Below, one piece after another: positions 1 through 12,614 of a stretch of DNA of 64,000 nt. The position numbers and the translations under genes were made by a program. Source of the DNA: Prototheca cutis (lineage: Eukaryota > Chlorophyta > Trebouxiophyceae > Chlorellales > Chlorellaceae). Location of the stretch: assembly GCA_002897115.2 (NCBI GenBank), contig BCIH01000002.1, positions 147,591 through 211,590 on the forward strand, given 5' to 3'. Position 1 is the first letter of the stretch. Every line of letters begins with the position of its first letter. A model generated the notes under the pieces. It worked only from the letters and a program-made list of their open reading frames with translations, ran no database searches and was not told the origin of the DNA.

Positions 1-56
1 CCCCCCCCCCCCCAACACACACGCACACACATACATACAAGCGTCCGACTCCACAG

Positions 57-190
57 GGTTTGGGAGCGATCTGCTGGACGACATTGGCCTGGGTCCCAAG
101 TCCAAGGTGTTTATGAATGCGCTGCTCAAGCTGGGGTTGGCAAAGCTCCAAGTTATTCCTGGACAGGCCACGAGTTACCTGCTGTTGTGA
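57..190 (+). CDS. C-terminal exon of an unidentified protein (partial)
   Basis: A CAG acceptor at 54-56 after a CA-rich intron opens a phase-1 exon. It encodes about 44 residues, running from FGSDLLDDIGLGPKSK to QATSYLLL, and ends in TGA at 188-190. The rest of the gene lies upstream of the window. The smooth reading frame and the acceptor support a real terminal exon. I do not recognise the family, and no domain can be called from this piece. Confidence 0.45.
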
Positions 191-666
191 TGCGTAGAAT
201 GGCTGCTGGTGGTGGTTGGGCAAAGTCTTGCCCAGCCTTGGTTCAGGCAAGATCAACCACTGCATTGTTTGCGAATGCGGAGTCCGTGTGTCAACCGAAA
301 CAATGGTGGGCCTGGTTGTTGCCCAGCAGAGTTGGATCGCTTGGGGCCAGTACAAAGTCGCGACGAAGGCAGGGTCGTCCTGGCCCACCCGCTTCATTTC
401 TGTCGGCAAGCAAGGTCTCCTCCGAATGCTGGGTGCGAACTCAGGCACCCATGACGTCCGACAAGCTCCACAACCCGCTGGGCCAATCCATTGCAGCATT
501 TAATACACATGGAATAGTTTTTTATTTGAAGGACTGGGGTTTGTCGTCCGGCAAGGGAACATCAGCAGCTCCCGTGGTGCATTTCGGAGCTGTACCTACG
601 ATGGCAGCCTCCGGGGTCATCAGGGGCCATGCACCCCCTACAACCGCTAGATCGGGTGGCAAAGCA

Positions 667-3127
667 ATGCATGGACATGCGTTTATGCCATCAAGACTCC
701 CACCCAGACCCGTGCGGGTCGCAGGGCCCCGGAGGTCCCACCTGCCTCCGCCGCCGGGGAACGCACCGACCAGCTCGCCAGGGCCGGGACAGGGCGGCGA
801 GACCGTCGTACCCGATGCCGTCATAGAGCCCGTGTACTATGGCCTCAACGCTGGAGGAGGGGCGTGGAAGCAGGGGCTGGCTGGACAGGGCAGCGCAGCA
901 GTGCCAGCCCCGGTGTCCAAGGGAGAGCTTGTGCGGGCTGCCATCAACCTGCCGCTCTATGCCATGGGCATCATGCCAGTCCTGGTGAGAAGAGATTTTA
1001 TTCTCATGGGCTGCTGTTGGGGTTATGCAGTGGATGGGCATGCACCAGGTCGGTCGCCGCCGTGCGAACTGCTGCGTGGGGGCGGGGTGTGGGGGATTGC
1101 CCACGGCGGCGACTGTGCTTTGCCAGGACTATTGACCGTTCATCGCCGAGTAGTATCCCATTGGCGGGCAGCTTGTTAATTTTCTCGGCGAGCGGGGGTG
1201 GCAGACGCACGGGTTTGGCGGGGACAGGTTATCAACCATGCATGCGCGGGCACACGATGCAGGGCCACCCCCTTCCCTCAACCCCTGGCTTCAATCTACT
1301 ACTCCGTATCAACTTACCCAGGTGGGGACATCGGCGCTGTTCATGGTGCACGGCCGCGTCAACGTTCCACAGACGCTGGGCCTGTGTGCCGGCGCAGCAC
1401 TGACCACTGCCTGGTTCCAGCTCTCCAACGATTTCTTCGACGGCTTGGCCGGGGAGGACTCGGGCAAACCAACTTCATGGGTGAATGTAACACGGCAGCC
1501 ACGGACCGTGTTTCTAGCGGCGCATGCATTTCTTTTAGCAGGGGCTGGACTCCTGTTCCGCTTGTTCCAGTCGGTGCGGTTTGTGTGCTGTCGGCGTTGA
1601 CGGGCCGCTTTGCCGAACCGCTGCCGCCAGCCAAGCTTGACTTGTCCATTGGCCTGTGTGCGGTGAAGTTGACCATCCAAACAATATTGGGAATGGCCCA
1701 GTACCACCACCACCAGGTCTCCTCTTTGGAGAAAAAGCACACACATCCCTTATCCATTTCCTACTCCAGGCACCGAGGCTGGCTGGGAAAATGCTGTATG
1801 GGGCCATCCTGTTTGGCTACATGTACCACGGGCCGCCGTTCCGCTTGAAAGACAAGGGGCTAGGTCCCGTGGTCAGTTTCCTGGCCTTGGGCCCACTGGC
1901 CGTCAGCGCCTTTTACCTTGCCCAGGTGGGCAGAGAGCTGTGATTGATGGATGGATGGATGGATGGATGGATGGATGGATGATGTGATCAAGGTTTTTTA
2001 TTCAGTGAGGAGTGCACGGCTGTGTGTTTGCTCATGGGTGGGTGCATGAGTGCAGGGGGGACCGGTATGCGTGGCGGAAGTGGGTTGGTACGAGAGTGAG
2101 CATGGTTAAGGAGACTGTTGTTGTTGAACAAAATGGCACACACGCACGCACACACAATGCTCCTGCTACTCATGCACGATGCATCCAAAATATCACAGGG
2201 TGGCAAGCTGGGATCCAAGTCGCTGGTGCTGTCGTGCATGGTGGGAGCCGTGAGCAGCATCGTCCCGCTGGCGGGCGAATTCGCTTCAGCACCAGCCGAT
2301 GCCGCCCGAGGACGCCAGTCTCTGGCCGTCCGACTCGGGCCCGAGCAAACAGCCAAGGTGAGCGTTGGTCTGTGGATATGCTGGGTGTCCGGGTGGTGTG
2401 TGCTGGGTATCATCTGTCTGTGGCATGCGCAGGCACGTGGGCATGCGCAGGCCCACGGTCATCCATGGCACAGCTGGCTTGGCATCGGCACCACGTACGA
2501 TGAGGCTGCGCACATTCATCCGTCCGCAGATTCCCCATTCGAAACAACACCCACCACCTCCACCACAGGCGATGAAGGTGATTACAGGCGCAGTGCACGT
2601 GGTAGCCCTGGGCGCCAGTTTGACTGGGGTTCTGCCGCTGACCTGCTGGACATCCGTCATCGCCGCCTATGCATCGGCGGGGTCCCTCGTCGGCATCGCC
2701 GAGAAGCGCGCCGATGGTAAGCAGAGTGCTGTTGTGTGTGGGTGTGTGGGTGGTTTTTTCTTTTTTTGAAGAAAGGGGGGGAATTGCACGGTGCACAGAT
2801 TTCTGCAGTGGGCGTTCTGTGGCAAATCCCTCGCCATAGGTGGGACGGTTCTCCAGGCGCCAGGCCGCCGTCTGCGGACGCTTGTCGTTTCAATCGTGTG
2901 CTGCTGCGCGGCTGCGCATGCCACTTGAAGGTCCCACTCGCAGTCATCATAACCATGTGATGACCCTCCACGCACGGCGCCGCCACCAAACCTCGCCACG
3001 CAAACATCTCCAACGTGCAGACCCTGAGGCGCTGCGGCGGCTAAGACCCCTGGCACAAAAGTGGTACCTCCTGTTCACGGCCATGCTCTGCCTGGGACTC
3101 GGACTCCAACGAGCCATGATTGCGTAG
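667..3127 (+). CDS. ABC4: 1,4-dihydroxy-2-naphthoate prenyltransferase (MenA/ABC4-type, UbiA superfamily)
   Basis: Attaches a prenyl/phytyl chain to 1,4-dihydroxy-2-naphthoate in phylloquinone/menaquinone synthesis; a plastid membrane enzyme in plants. Six exons, all phases consistent: 667-984, 1322-1573, 1770-1925, 2199-2357, 2569-2716, 3021-3127, giving 379 aa (plant ABC4 is about 380). Exon 2 holds the UbiA Asp motif as LSNDFFDGLAGED followed by VNVTR. Exon 3 has GYMYHGPPFRL and KGLGPVVSFLALGPLAV, which match plant ABC4 closely. Exon 4 ends RLGPEQTAK and exons 5-6 carry the last membrane helices. The N-terminus (MHGHAFMPSRLPPRPVRV) is Arg/Pro-rich and could be a transit peptide; Met at 685 is an alternative start. 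The intron after exon 3 contains an ATGG tandem repeat. The family call is firm; the exact start is less so. Confidence 0.9.
1945..1982. repeat. (ATGG)n tandem repeat in an ABC4 intron
   Basis: About nine perfect copies of the tetramer ATGG directly follow the exon 3 donor region of the ABC4 gene. It is a simple microsatellite and no function is apparent. Confidence 0.9.
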
Positions 3128-3527
3128 AGGACTGACCCCTGGTGTGGTAGCTGTTCGTACCCAAACACCCCGCTCCCTTGTTGACGGACACACGCAACCC
3201 TTGTCAGCGCAAGAGCGATGCGGTGCACGACTTGCCAACTTGGGCTGGCCCCTCGACCGACAAGCTTTAAAGGAAAGGAATGGCTTGCAAGAGCCTGTGA
3301 TCAAGAAAACATTGCAATGAAATCATCAAGCTTGTTTGGTTTCTTCTTCTCCGTACAACACAAGAAAAGGGGGTTTGGAGTCGGACCCCCCTCGAATCGG
3401 GGGGAGAGGGGGTCTCGCAAATTAAAGAAGAGGGGTTTACGACTCTGTTATTCCTTTGTCATCGTCGTCGTCGCGATCGTCGCCAGCATTCCAGCCGCCA
3501 CGTCCATGCCGTGCAGCGCAGCGCCCT
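3128..3527. other. Short interval between convergent genes
   Basis: Lies between the ABC4 stop (plus) and the stop of the minus-strand acidic protein. It presumably holds both 3' UTRs. Translated frames are low-complexity shadows and I see no further gene. Confidence 0.5.
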
Positions 3528-6004
3528 TCAAGAGGTCTGCTCACCCACCTCCACAAAGGTGTACGCCTGCGCCCTGATCTTGGCCTCCTGGAATAAGTGA
3601 GTTGGTTGGTCTGCTGTCGATGCAACTGGGTGCTGTTGTTGTCGAAAGAGAGGTCAAAGCCACAAGGACACACCAATAATACAACCCACCCCACTGCCAG
3701 CCGAACTAAAAAAGCATTACTGCCAACAACCGACGCACGTGCCTCTTCCAGAGCAATGTCAAGGGCAGATCTGACAACGTCGTGCACGTGGGCCTCGCCC
3801 CCAGATCCAAGGGCCCGTCCAGCGAGCTCGGCATACGTCCTGGCCGCCAGCAGGTCCTTGGCCAGCTCGACCTGCAGCCCCTGCAGCTGGGCCTGCAGCA
3901 TGGCAAGCCGGCCGTCCATCTCGGCCACAGCCTGCGTGTCGGCCATCAGCCCTGCCAGTCGCTCAGAAGATGTGCTGGCCAGCAGCTCGGCATGCCGGGC
4001 CTGGTATGCTGCCTGGTAGGCTGTGAGCCAGGCCTCGTCAACCTCGGCACTGTCAAGGCTGCCGCTTGCGACAGAAGAAGGTGCTGCATTCTCATCAGGG
4101 GATGACGTGGTGGCAGCGTCCTCAGCGTCATCATCAGACAGCGACAGCGTGGCAGCGTCCTCAGCGTCACCAGACAAGGACGTCAAAGACGGGCCATCGT
4201 CATCAAGAGACAACACTGACGCCACTTCATCAGTGGATGCAGCCTCTGAGAACGTCACCTCCTCCCATCCGTCAGACACATCAGACGTGGCAGAAATGAA
4301 CGCCGGCTCGGAAGTATCAACCTGCTTGATGGGCCCAACGACAACAAAGCCGTCAGTCTCAGCGACGACACTCCAGGGCTCGGGAGCGTCAGCCTCGGCG
4401 GCGGGCACAGCAACGACCGCACAAGCTCGGCGGCGCACAGGCGGTGGGGGCACCCAGCAACCATAAAACTCGTCGGCGGCAATCCAGGGCTCGGGAAGAG
4501 CCTCACCAGCATCATTCTCAATGACAACGCCGGGAGGAGCTCCCGCAACGCCATCAACCTCAGAGTTCGCGCTGCGCGGCGTGCCGGGACAAGAAGACNC
4601 CGGCGATGTAGGCACGGAAGAGGGCGGGGCAAGCGAACCCACGTCCCAAAAGGCAAGGTAAGGGCAAGCCCCCACTGACGATGCCGGCTCTGAGTCGTCG
4701 TCGTCATTTTCAGGGCCAGACTCAGCGGCCGGGTCGACGACAACATAGTCATCGCCATTGGCGTCGTCTGCCTGGGCAACCGTCGGCGCCTCGTCAGCCG
4801 CCGACGAATCAAACAAGCCCCAGCCAGAGGCCCAGTCAGACAGCAGCTTGTCTTCACCGTCATTCTTGTTCTCGTCATTCCCATCAGCAGGGGCAAAGTC
4901 GACAATGGTCCACTCAAAGTGGCCGTCACCGGTAGGGTCAGCGGCGACATCGACCGCGGTAGAGTCATCATCGCGCTTGGTGGTGGCAGCAGTGATGTCG
5001 GTAGTCTCTGCTACAGCCTCCTCGACGATGGCCGTGGAAATGGCAGGGGAGTTGGGCTGAGAATCCACGTCCGCGACAGCTTTGGAAGAAACGGCAGCAG
5101 CCGTGGCAACGGCACAGCCGAGTACTGCTGCACAGGCTTTGTCGACCGGCAGCGCCGGCAAAGCCACCGCCGGCAGGAGCACCACGGATGGCACGTCGCT
5201 CGAGACAGTAACCCAGTCGTTGGTGTCGACAGTTGCGGTCGCCATGACCTCGACAGAGGTGGCAGCAGTGCGCTTGGGGAAATGCACAGTCTTGGCAGCA
5301 AGGGCCGCTGCCTGCATCAGCTCACAAGGGTTAGGAGAAGAAAGGTTGACAAGGTTGAAACCATCGCAGGAGTGAGCAACAAAAGGCGATACAGTCGGTG
5401 GTGAGCACATCAATGATTCCAAGCGAGTCAAAACCTGAATAGAACAAGTTGCAGGCATATACAGGTTGCAAGGGGTGGTCGGTCGCAGTAGAGAATGGAC
5501 TAGACCCGGCAAAGTACAAGAACAAAACTGCCCAAAGGTGAAAACAACAAAAATACTCCTGCGGACCTTCTTGCACTCGGTCACGAGCTTGTCGGTATAG
5601 GCCGTGAGTGCCATGGGCTTCTGGTGACCAAGCGCAAGCCAGGTGTAGCCACGAGGCGAGAAGGGGCTGTGCGGCCCGTGGTCAGCCGGCGCAGCCTTGG
5701 TGCGCAGCAGGGCCTCCAGCGGGACGAGGATGGACGCGTCCAGCACCACGGGCTCGGGGCGCTTGCCGCACATGATAGCCACAGTCTGCGTGCAAGGAGG
5801 GCGAAGCAGCAGCCCTTGCCTTCAGTTTGCAAGCAAGAGGGAAAGCTGACACCCTTGGCCCACACAAAAAAAATCAGCAACCACAGAGTGGAGCGTATAT
5901 CAAGCCGGCACAACAAAAAGAAATCGCGTGCGCACCTTGGAAACGGTCTTGATGCCGTGCTTGAGGCGGCGGGCAGCGCGACGCAGGGGGTGCGGGTCGT
6001 TCAT
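3528..6004 (-). CDS. Hypothetical acidic low-complexity protein, 642 aa
   Basis: Four exons, all joined in phase 0: 5936-6004, 5567-5785, 3731-5311, 3528-3587 (complement). The first donor is GTGCGC. The N-terminus (MNDPHPLRRAARRLKHGIKT) is basic. Residues 24-95 are a compact Cys/Leu-containing segment, and a long Ala/Asp/Glu/Ser-rich disordered region follows. It contains a near-perfect internal duplication (AEDAATLSLSDDD / AEDAATTSSPDE). The last 120 residues are Ala/Leu/Glu-rich and probably coiled coil (QAQLQGLQVELAKDLLAART). One unresolved base sits at 4599. I do not recognise a family. The composition resembles the disordered regions of the neighbouring kinase genes. Final donor 3730/3729 (GTTGTT) is weaker than the others. 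Confidence 0.6.
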
Positions 6005-7540
6005 CTGTCACAACGGGCGGGAGCAAACTCGGGGTCACGAATGCAGTAGCACCCCACTACAATGCCCGCACAGTTTTCAGAAAGTATAAAACAAATAGGA
6101 CCAAGAAATTCAGGCAGAGGCGCTCGAGCCGGGATGTGCAGTGCGGACCAAACTATCGACGCACCGTGTGAAAGATAGTCATTGTCAGTCGGGCACGGAT
6201 GCTTGGTTCCTGGATGAAAAGAGCGTTTCACAGAAGCTTTGAGCTCCGAGAGATGTTTTTCAATGAAAACAAGTGAAGTCGGGATAAGATCAGGCGCTTG
6301 CCAGTGACAGCCGTTGAAGGTTGGAGCGTCAGCTGGAGCCAGGAACGATCTCCTGTGGCCCCCCTTGTCAGACCCCACGGGCAGTTGCCAGGCACTGTCT
6401 CCCGTCCGGCGGGGCTGCCTTGCGTAAGGCGATGTGTCAGTGGACGATATTTGATTGGGAGCTCTTGCATGGAAGCTCTCTCCGGCCGAAGCTGTCGCCT
6501 ATGCAGACGCCGTCCTAGCTCAGCTGTCGGGAACTGGCGCGGGCAGCCGTAACGGCGGTGACAGAACAAGAGTCATCCATGCCGGGATAANCCCCTCCTG
6601 TTGCTTTCTGGCAATATATGAATCATGAGTGTTGCTTGGAAAATTGGATGGGCACTTGGCCTGCTTGCGGATGTGTCAAGAAGGACCGCCTTTGTGAAGG
6701 GTCGCAACCAACCGGACCTGGCGGGGGGTTTGCCCCCGGGAAAGGCCGGTAGGCGATTCCCTCTATGCACAATTGCTGCGCGGTGTCTCCGTTCCGGGTG
6801 GTGCATATGTGCGAGAAGAAAAGATGCGCGGGTATGTGGCAGGGCCACACGAGTGAAAGCACAAGAGAGGAGCTCAGCCAGTTTGGCCATTTCTTCCGAG
6901 CCGTCCAGCCGGGGGCCTCCGAGGCCGCTTGTGTTATGATGTCCCAGGCCCATACTCAGGAAGCTGATCCCCAGGGTAGAGCCATGCGATCGCGTCCGTT
7001 CCGTGCTTAGCGGGCTGCCTGGAGCCCCGACCCTCGGGTGCCAGGCCTGGACTGGCTCGTGCAAGCAGCAGCAGGACAGCGCTCTCGATGATGGGTGTGC
7101 ACCACACAGTCGGGAGTGACCGGCGCAGATCGCTGTCGGTTGTGCCAGGAGGGCGTGGGGATAGCAGGCCTGGCTGTGCCAGATACTTGTAGGTGGGCAC
7201 GCAACCCACACACGCACGAGTTTCATTGCCCTGTGTGCACACACGTGCATAGTCAAGTGCACGCGTCCACACACCACGAGTCTACCGCTCAGCTTCCAAG
7301 CCCAGGAGAGTGCGTGCAGTCAAGTCCCCCAGACCCCAAATCTCCATGTGTGTGGCTACGTGCTTGCTTCCTGATGAACGCATGTAATGAATGCTTGCTT
7401 GTCACTTCCCAGGGCATGGATCACAGTGCGGGTCACGAGGTCGGGACAGGGCCATGCCTCCATCCGACTTGAAACGAAATGCAAAGTGGAAAACTCTTGG
7501 TCCACTGTGTATTGCAACAGTGGAAACGCAAACAAAGCAA
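6005..7540. other. Intergenic region, no gene recognised
   Basis: About 1.5 kb between two minus-strand genes. It contains the promoter and 5' UTR of the acidic-protein gene near 6005-6300. The many open frames have no consistent codon usage, splice support or recognisable motif. One unresolved base occurs at about 6592. Confidence 0.4.
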
Positions 7541-8686
7541 TCAGGTAAACCGGCGATGAGGAAAATCGCGAGAGTTGTACATGTCAGTGGTGTCGGGCAG
7601 GTTCCATGCCGAGGCATGGGTGTTGCCCCAGCGAAATTGGGCATGGTGAATCAACGTGTACTGGGGCGTCGCAGGACCAAGGCCGCACCATGGTGTTCCA
7701 AACACAGACGTCCACCGCACCGTGTGCACCCACGTGCTATCAAAGGCAAAGTTGCCCAGGGGGCCATCCGTCACCAAACAGTCCCCCGTCCAGTAAAAGC
7801 GTTGCCCCGTCCCGGCCAACACCGACTCATGCTCGTGCACAAACGGCGACCACTCGCCGTCAACGTTAATCGTCCACATGCGCTGCGTGTAGCACAGGCA
7901 GTACGGCCCAAATGCCAGCATGCGCGGCAAGCACTGCGGTGAGGGAAAGCCAAGGAGGGGGTGATCTGTGCCTGCACGTCGCGGCCAGCCAGCAGACCAG
8001 GGTTGATACGTAAAATAAAGGTACGCCAAAGATGCAGAGGCCCGCCAACCATGAACGCACAGTCACACACCTTGATGCACCGGCAGGGCTTGGGGTTGTA
8101 CCGCGGCACCTCGTCGTAGGGACTATCGAAGAGGCAGCTGACCGCACCAATGCGGCCGACCAGGTGCTCGTACTCGCCGCACGTCATGTAGGACTGGCCG
8201 TTCTCCTTGCATGCGCCGCAAGCACGGTCGTGCTCGTGGGCGACCGCCTCCGACTTGTGCTCGTGGCCGTGCTCCACTGGCTGCTCATCGACCGCCTCCA
8301 CAACAGAGTCAGTCTCAAAGCCAGACTCCTCAACCTCCCCCCCGATCACGGGGACGGCCTCCTCGTCAGACTCCTCGCCCACTACGGGGGTCTCAGGGTC
8401 AGCCTCGGAGTCAGAGGGCAGGCTGGCCTCGGTGTAGATGTCAGACAGCTCGCCATCCGCCAGCCCCATGGGCGAGACGGGCTCCTGCGCCAAGGGGCAG
8501 AAGGAAGAGCCTCAAACTAAGTGGAGCGACCTTGCCACAGAAAGAATGTAAAAAGAAAGCGATCCAGTGCAAGAGGTGAATGCACGTGGTGGTCGATCCA
8601 GCAGAGATAGCCGACCAACGGCTCACCTCCTCGCAGCCAGCGAGCGCAAAGTTCGCGGCAGAGTACGGGATGATATTCATGGTCAT
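7541..8686 (-). CDS. Hypothetical Cys-containing protein, 288 aa
   Basis: Three phase-0 exons (complement): 8627-8686, 8071-8484, 7541-7933. Start MTMNIIPYSAANFALAGCEE; Met at 8680 is an equally good start. Residues 21-95 are acidic and probably disordered. The centre has CGACKENGQSYMTC, then CRCIK joined across the intron to CLPRMLAFGPYCLCYTQ, nine or more Cys in about 70 residues, suggesting metal binding or disulfides. The C-terminal 100 residues are Trp/Phe/Tyr-rich (FYWTGDCLV, WVHTVRWTSVFGTPWCG) and look like a globular beta domain. I do not recognise the family. It lies upstream of the acidic-protein gene on the same strand. Confidence 0.6.
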
Positions 8687-10628
8687 GGTATGTCACGTGA
8701 GGTTGTTGAAGTGTGCTTAGAGCTCGAGAGAAGAGGAGAAAGGAGGGAGAGGAAATGCAATGATTGCTTTGATCCAATTCGGGCCCCGACAGCCCGCTTT
8801 TATGCCCCTCCGGGTGTGGATAATCCGACTTTCCACCCAGATTTACTAACTGTAGGACAACTGCAAGCGTGGATTGCGGCGGCACCCGTGCCGGGCCTCG
8901 CAACCCGGCGCTGCCAAGCTCTTTGAGCTTGAGTGTAGAACTCCTGCACTCCAGCAGAGGTCCGGGCACGCTGGGGGGTCTCCCCCTTGTTTGGGTTAGC
9001 CAGGGATGGCAGGGCAGAGCCAGCAGGGCCAGTCAGGGGTGGGGTGGGGCCAGTGCAGGCTTTGTAAAGCCTTACACCATGTCCTTGAAGATGAAATAGG
9101 CAGTGTGTACCGCTGGATAGGGCTTTGGTGACGTGCGAGAAGTGCGTGCCGCCCAACTGTCGGGCCTTACTTTGGACCGTCCCGTGCAAGTGGCTGGACA
9201 GCTGTCCAATGTCGCCGAGCTCTGCCCCCCCCCCGCGCTCCATACATATGATTTTGGAGTCCCAACAATACCATAGAAGTGGAAATTCGGGCCTGGATGC
9301 CTAGTTTTTTTTAGGCCGCATGGTGCCCATTCACAGGGGCCGTTTGCCGGGCCGGGCCCGCGATTGGCCGAGTCTGAGGCGTGTGCAGGAGGCCCGGCAG
9401 ACCTCTCTGGGGGCACGATGGCCCTTACAAGGACATGAACAAGCTCTGTCAGGTATGCAGTGCTGATATATGGGTGGTGGCGGGACCAGCGGTCTTTGAG
9501 CGGCGTCGAGGGTTGCCCTGCGGGGATGGCCGGGAGAGAGCTCACGCAACGCCGCGAAATGACAGCTTCTGGCCTCATTGATGCATCGGGGTAGTGTCAT
9601 GTGCTGTATGATAGCCTTTGGACATGTCTAATTCCAGCTGTGGTGGGCGTTGGGGTGCCAGAGCCGTGGTGCCAGGGCTACACCAGCGGCACCGAGGACA
9701 GGCCGCCTCTACTGCGCAGATCTGGGAATCTGGCACGATTCCCGCACTTCTGATGCTGCTTCTTTCTTGCAAAATGTTGCGAGAGTCCGGCTTACCATTT
9801 GGAAATATTTCTGCTTTTCCAGTCTATGCATGCAGTGACTTACTGCGAGGCCGGCTTGCGCTACCGCCAGCCCTCTGGCCTGACGCACGAAAGGTCGCCG
9901 CCTGCGCGCTCGATCCCGCGGCCAAGCTTGCGGGCTACGACCACTGCTGCCCTGCCAGGCGATATCCGTGTGACTGCCCCGGGTGGAAGGGGTGCTGCCA
10001 TCATGGGAGCCTGCCCTAGGAGGCAACTCACCCCCTTGTCCATGCAACAGGCAACACCCTGCTCATGCCTGTCTGAAGACATGCATGTAGAATTGTTCCG
10101 CGACGTGCATGCCTGGCGTCGTGCAGGGTGGGGATCCCTCCATAGTGTGCTAGCTGCAGACGTCGCAAAGTACTGATCGCCACCGACTGATTGATGCGCG
10201 GGGGCCTCCAAGACGCCGGGGTCACGGCACCAGCATGGGGACTCTGCGCGGACCACACAATTTTGTTTGGCTACAGCTGAACCGGGAATTTTTTCCACCT
10301 CTATTGTAATACCAGGCACAATATCCCTAGTGCAAGGCGGCGCATACATCTTTCAAGGGGCAGGGGTATCGACTGCAGTGCAATGACTCTGTTGGAACTG
10401 GTGATCGGGCGCTCGTGGTATCCATTGTCATGGCATGCGTTCATTTCTCTTGTGGTCGTCTGGTGGTCACACATGGTATTCTGTCATGGTGGTCTCATGC
10501 ATTTAACAAGCGACCTTTGCGGTCGCAATGGTTGCATACAGGTATGTGGTGAGCTATACGTTGTGGTCAGCTTGCATCGACAGGCCTCATGCAAACGCAT
10601 ACATCCCATAATACCATACAACCAACAC
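8687..10628. other. Intergenic region of about 1.9 kb
   Basis: Between the stop of kinase 1 and the start of the Cys-containing protein gene. A minus-strand stretch near 10240-10350 (MYAPPCTRDIVPG...) and a plus-strand stretch near 9700-10000 have open frames, but no supporting exon chain was found. I regard them as unproven. Confidence 0.35.
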
Positions 10629-12570
10629 TCACGGCTGCCAGGTCATCTGCTGGGCAGCCGTGGCATTGGCCAGTGCCTGCAAGGATGTGGGGTCCAGCGT
10701 TGCGGGGTCGAATGCCAGGTGACCACCCTGCACCGTTGCCAGCTGAACGATCGCTGATGCCCATGCCTCGGCGGCTTGCGCCGCTTGCATGGCCTGCGCC
10801 GCCTGCGCCGCTTGCGTTGCCTGAGCCACGTACTGAAGCTCGGCTTCTTCGGCGAGGTACATGGCGTGGTAGGTCTGGTGCAGAAGCTGCAAATCAAACT
10901 CGGTCAGCTTGCCCAGTCCCTGCTCATTTGCAGCCGCCACGCCGGCGGCCCACTCCCCTTGGAACTGGGCGCTGGCAAAGTAGGGCGCCACGTCGCCGGT
11001 GGTGGCCGCAGCGGCAAACTCCTCCTGGATCGACTCCTGAAACTCCAGAAGCATCGCCGCATCGGCCGCCGCGTGCATTGGAGCCGACGTGCTTGCAATA
11101 TCCTTGCAGGTGGTGCTACTGTCACAGTGGACAGCAGGCACAGGTTTGCAGACGCTGACCTCGATGCTGCGGCTGGCAACCTCGGTTTCGGGCACGGCGG
11201 TGGCGGCGCCCGAGACCCCGGTGCCGAGCTCCTCGGCGTCCTGACTCACCAGTCCCAGCCATCGGCGCCGCTCGCACACTGCATCGGCATCGTTTGCCAC
11301 GAGGACCTCCTCACGCTCGTGCAGCTGCGCCGCCAGGGCCGCAATCTCGACATCCCCTGGCGCCATGCCTTTCGCGACGGGCTCGCACACCCACTCGGGC
11401 AGGGGTGGGAAAAAACCGGCCGCCGGCTCGTCCTCGCCGTAGCCATAGCCGTGGCCATCCTCGCGGGCAAACTGCAGTGCCTGCGCTGCAAAGTACCAGA
11501 CGTCTTTGCACGGCAGGACCGGAGCCGGAGGCGTGGCGTGGCGGCGGGCCTGCTCAGCCCGACTGGCCTCCAGCACGTCGGCCAGAAGCGTGGCTTCCAT
11601 CGCATACACCTCTTCCCGCTGCTCAGACGTCCAGTCCCGGGAAAGCGAGATCAAGCCCTTGAGCTGGTCGCACAGCTGCGCTGCGGTGGGCCGGCGTGCC
11701 TCGTCACGATCCAGGCACGAAACGCACAGCGTGAACAGCCCGGGAGGCACGCGACGCTCGTAATGGTGCACCGCAGGCGTGTAGCTCTGCTCTTCCAGTG
11801 CTGCCATGTTGGGGAGGTTTTTTAAATGAGATGTGGTTCATGTCAGTGACATGGGCGTCGTTTGTTTATGAAATTGACAGCAGTATTTATTCCATGAGTA
11901 TGTTCAACACCCCCCCCCCCCCCCCAAAAAAAACAGACACACACACCAACGCCTACTCACCCTCTTCGAGCTCGTCAGAGAACCAGCCGTGGTCGAGTTC
12001 CAGGCCGCTGGCCACCTTGAGGATGCTCATGCCCAGCGCGTAGACGTCAAAGGCCAGGTAGTCATACGTATCTGATCCCACATACGGGGGGCGGTAGAAC
12101 AGTGTGGTCCTGTGCAAGAAGGAGTTTGGTTGAATTGGGTGAGTGTGCGGGTCACGTGCTGCACTTGGCGGCATTGCCGGGGAAAGGAATGAATCATACT
12201 AGTGCTGTCGCCGATGGCAGTGCCACGTGTGTCGAGGTATCATCATCAGCCTCAGGCTGGCCCAACCAGTCACACAGCACGACTCACAGTCTACCAGAGT
12301 AGAGCGGTGTCTCGCTGGGAGACGACATGGGCACGCCCGGAACGACTTTGTGCGCTGCAGCGAGGAACAGAAGGATCATGAATGTGTCGCAGGATCAACG
12401 CACACATGCACACACAAAGAACAAGGAGTATTGACAAGTTTATATTCAAAAAATGCACTCACCCACCCACACCAGCATACCTCCGGAAAAGTCGTTGATG
12501 AGAACCGAGTCGATGCTCTCATCCAAGAGAAAGTTGGCAGGCTTGATGTCACCATGTGCAATCTGCACGC

Positions 12571-12614
<44 letters not shown>

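Noticed and set aside
187..1179. A long plus-strand open frame of 330 codons
   Set aside because: Only its part from 667 to 984 is exon 1 of ABC4. The rest is intergenic or intronic read-through in GC-rich DNA.
4255..4971. A second minus-strand open frame overlapping the acidic protein
   Set aside because: It is the shifted-frame shadow of the 527-codon exon and lacks start, splice and composition support.
10776..11825. A plus-strand open frame of 349 codons opposite the kinase 1 last exon
   Set aside because: Antisense of a supported exon, with His/Gly/Arg-rich shadow composition and no motif.
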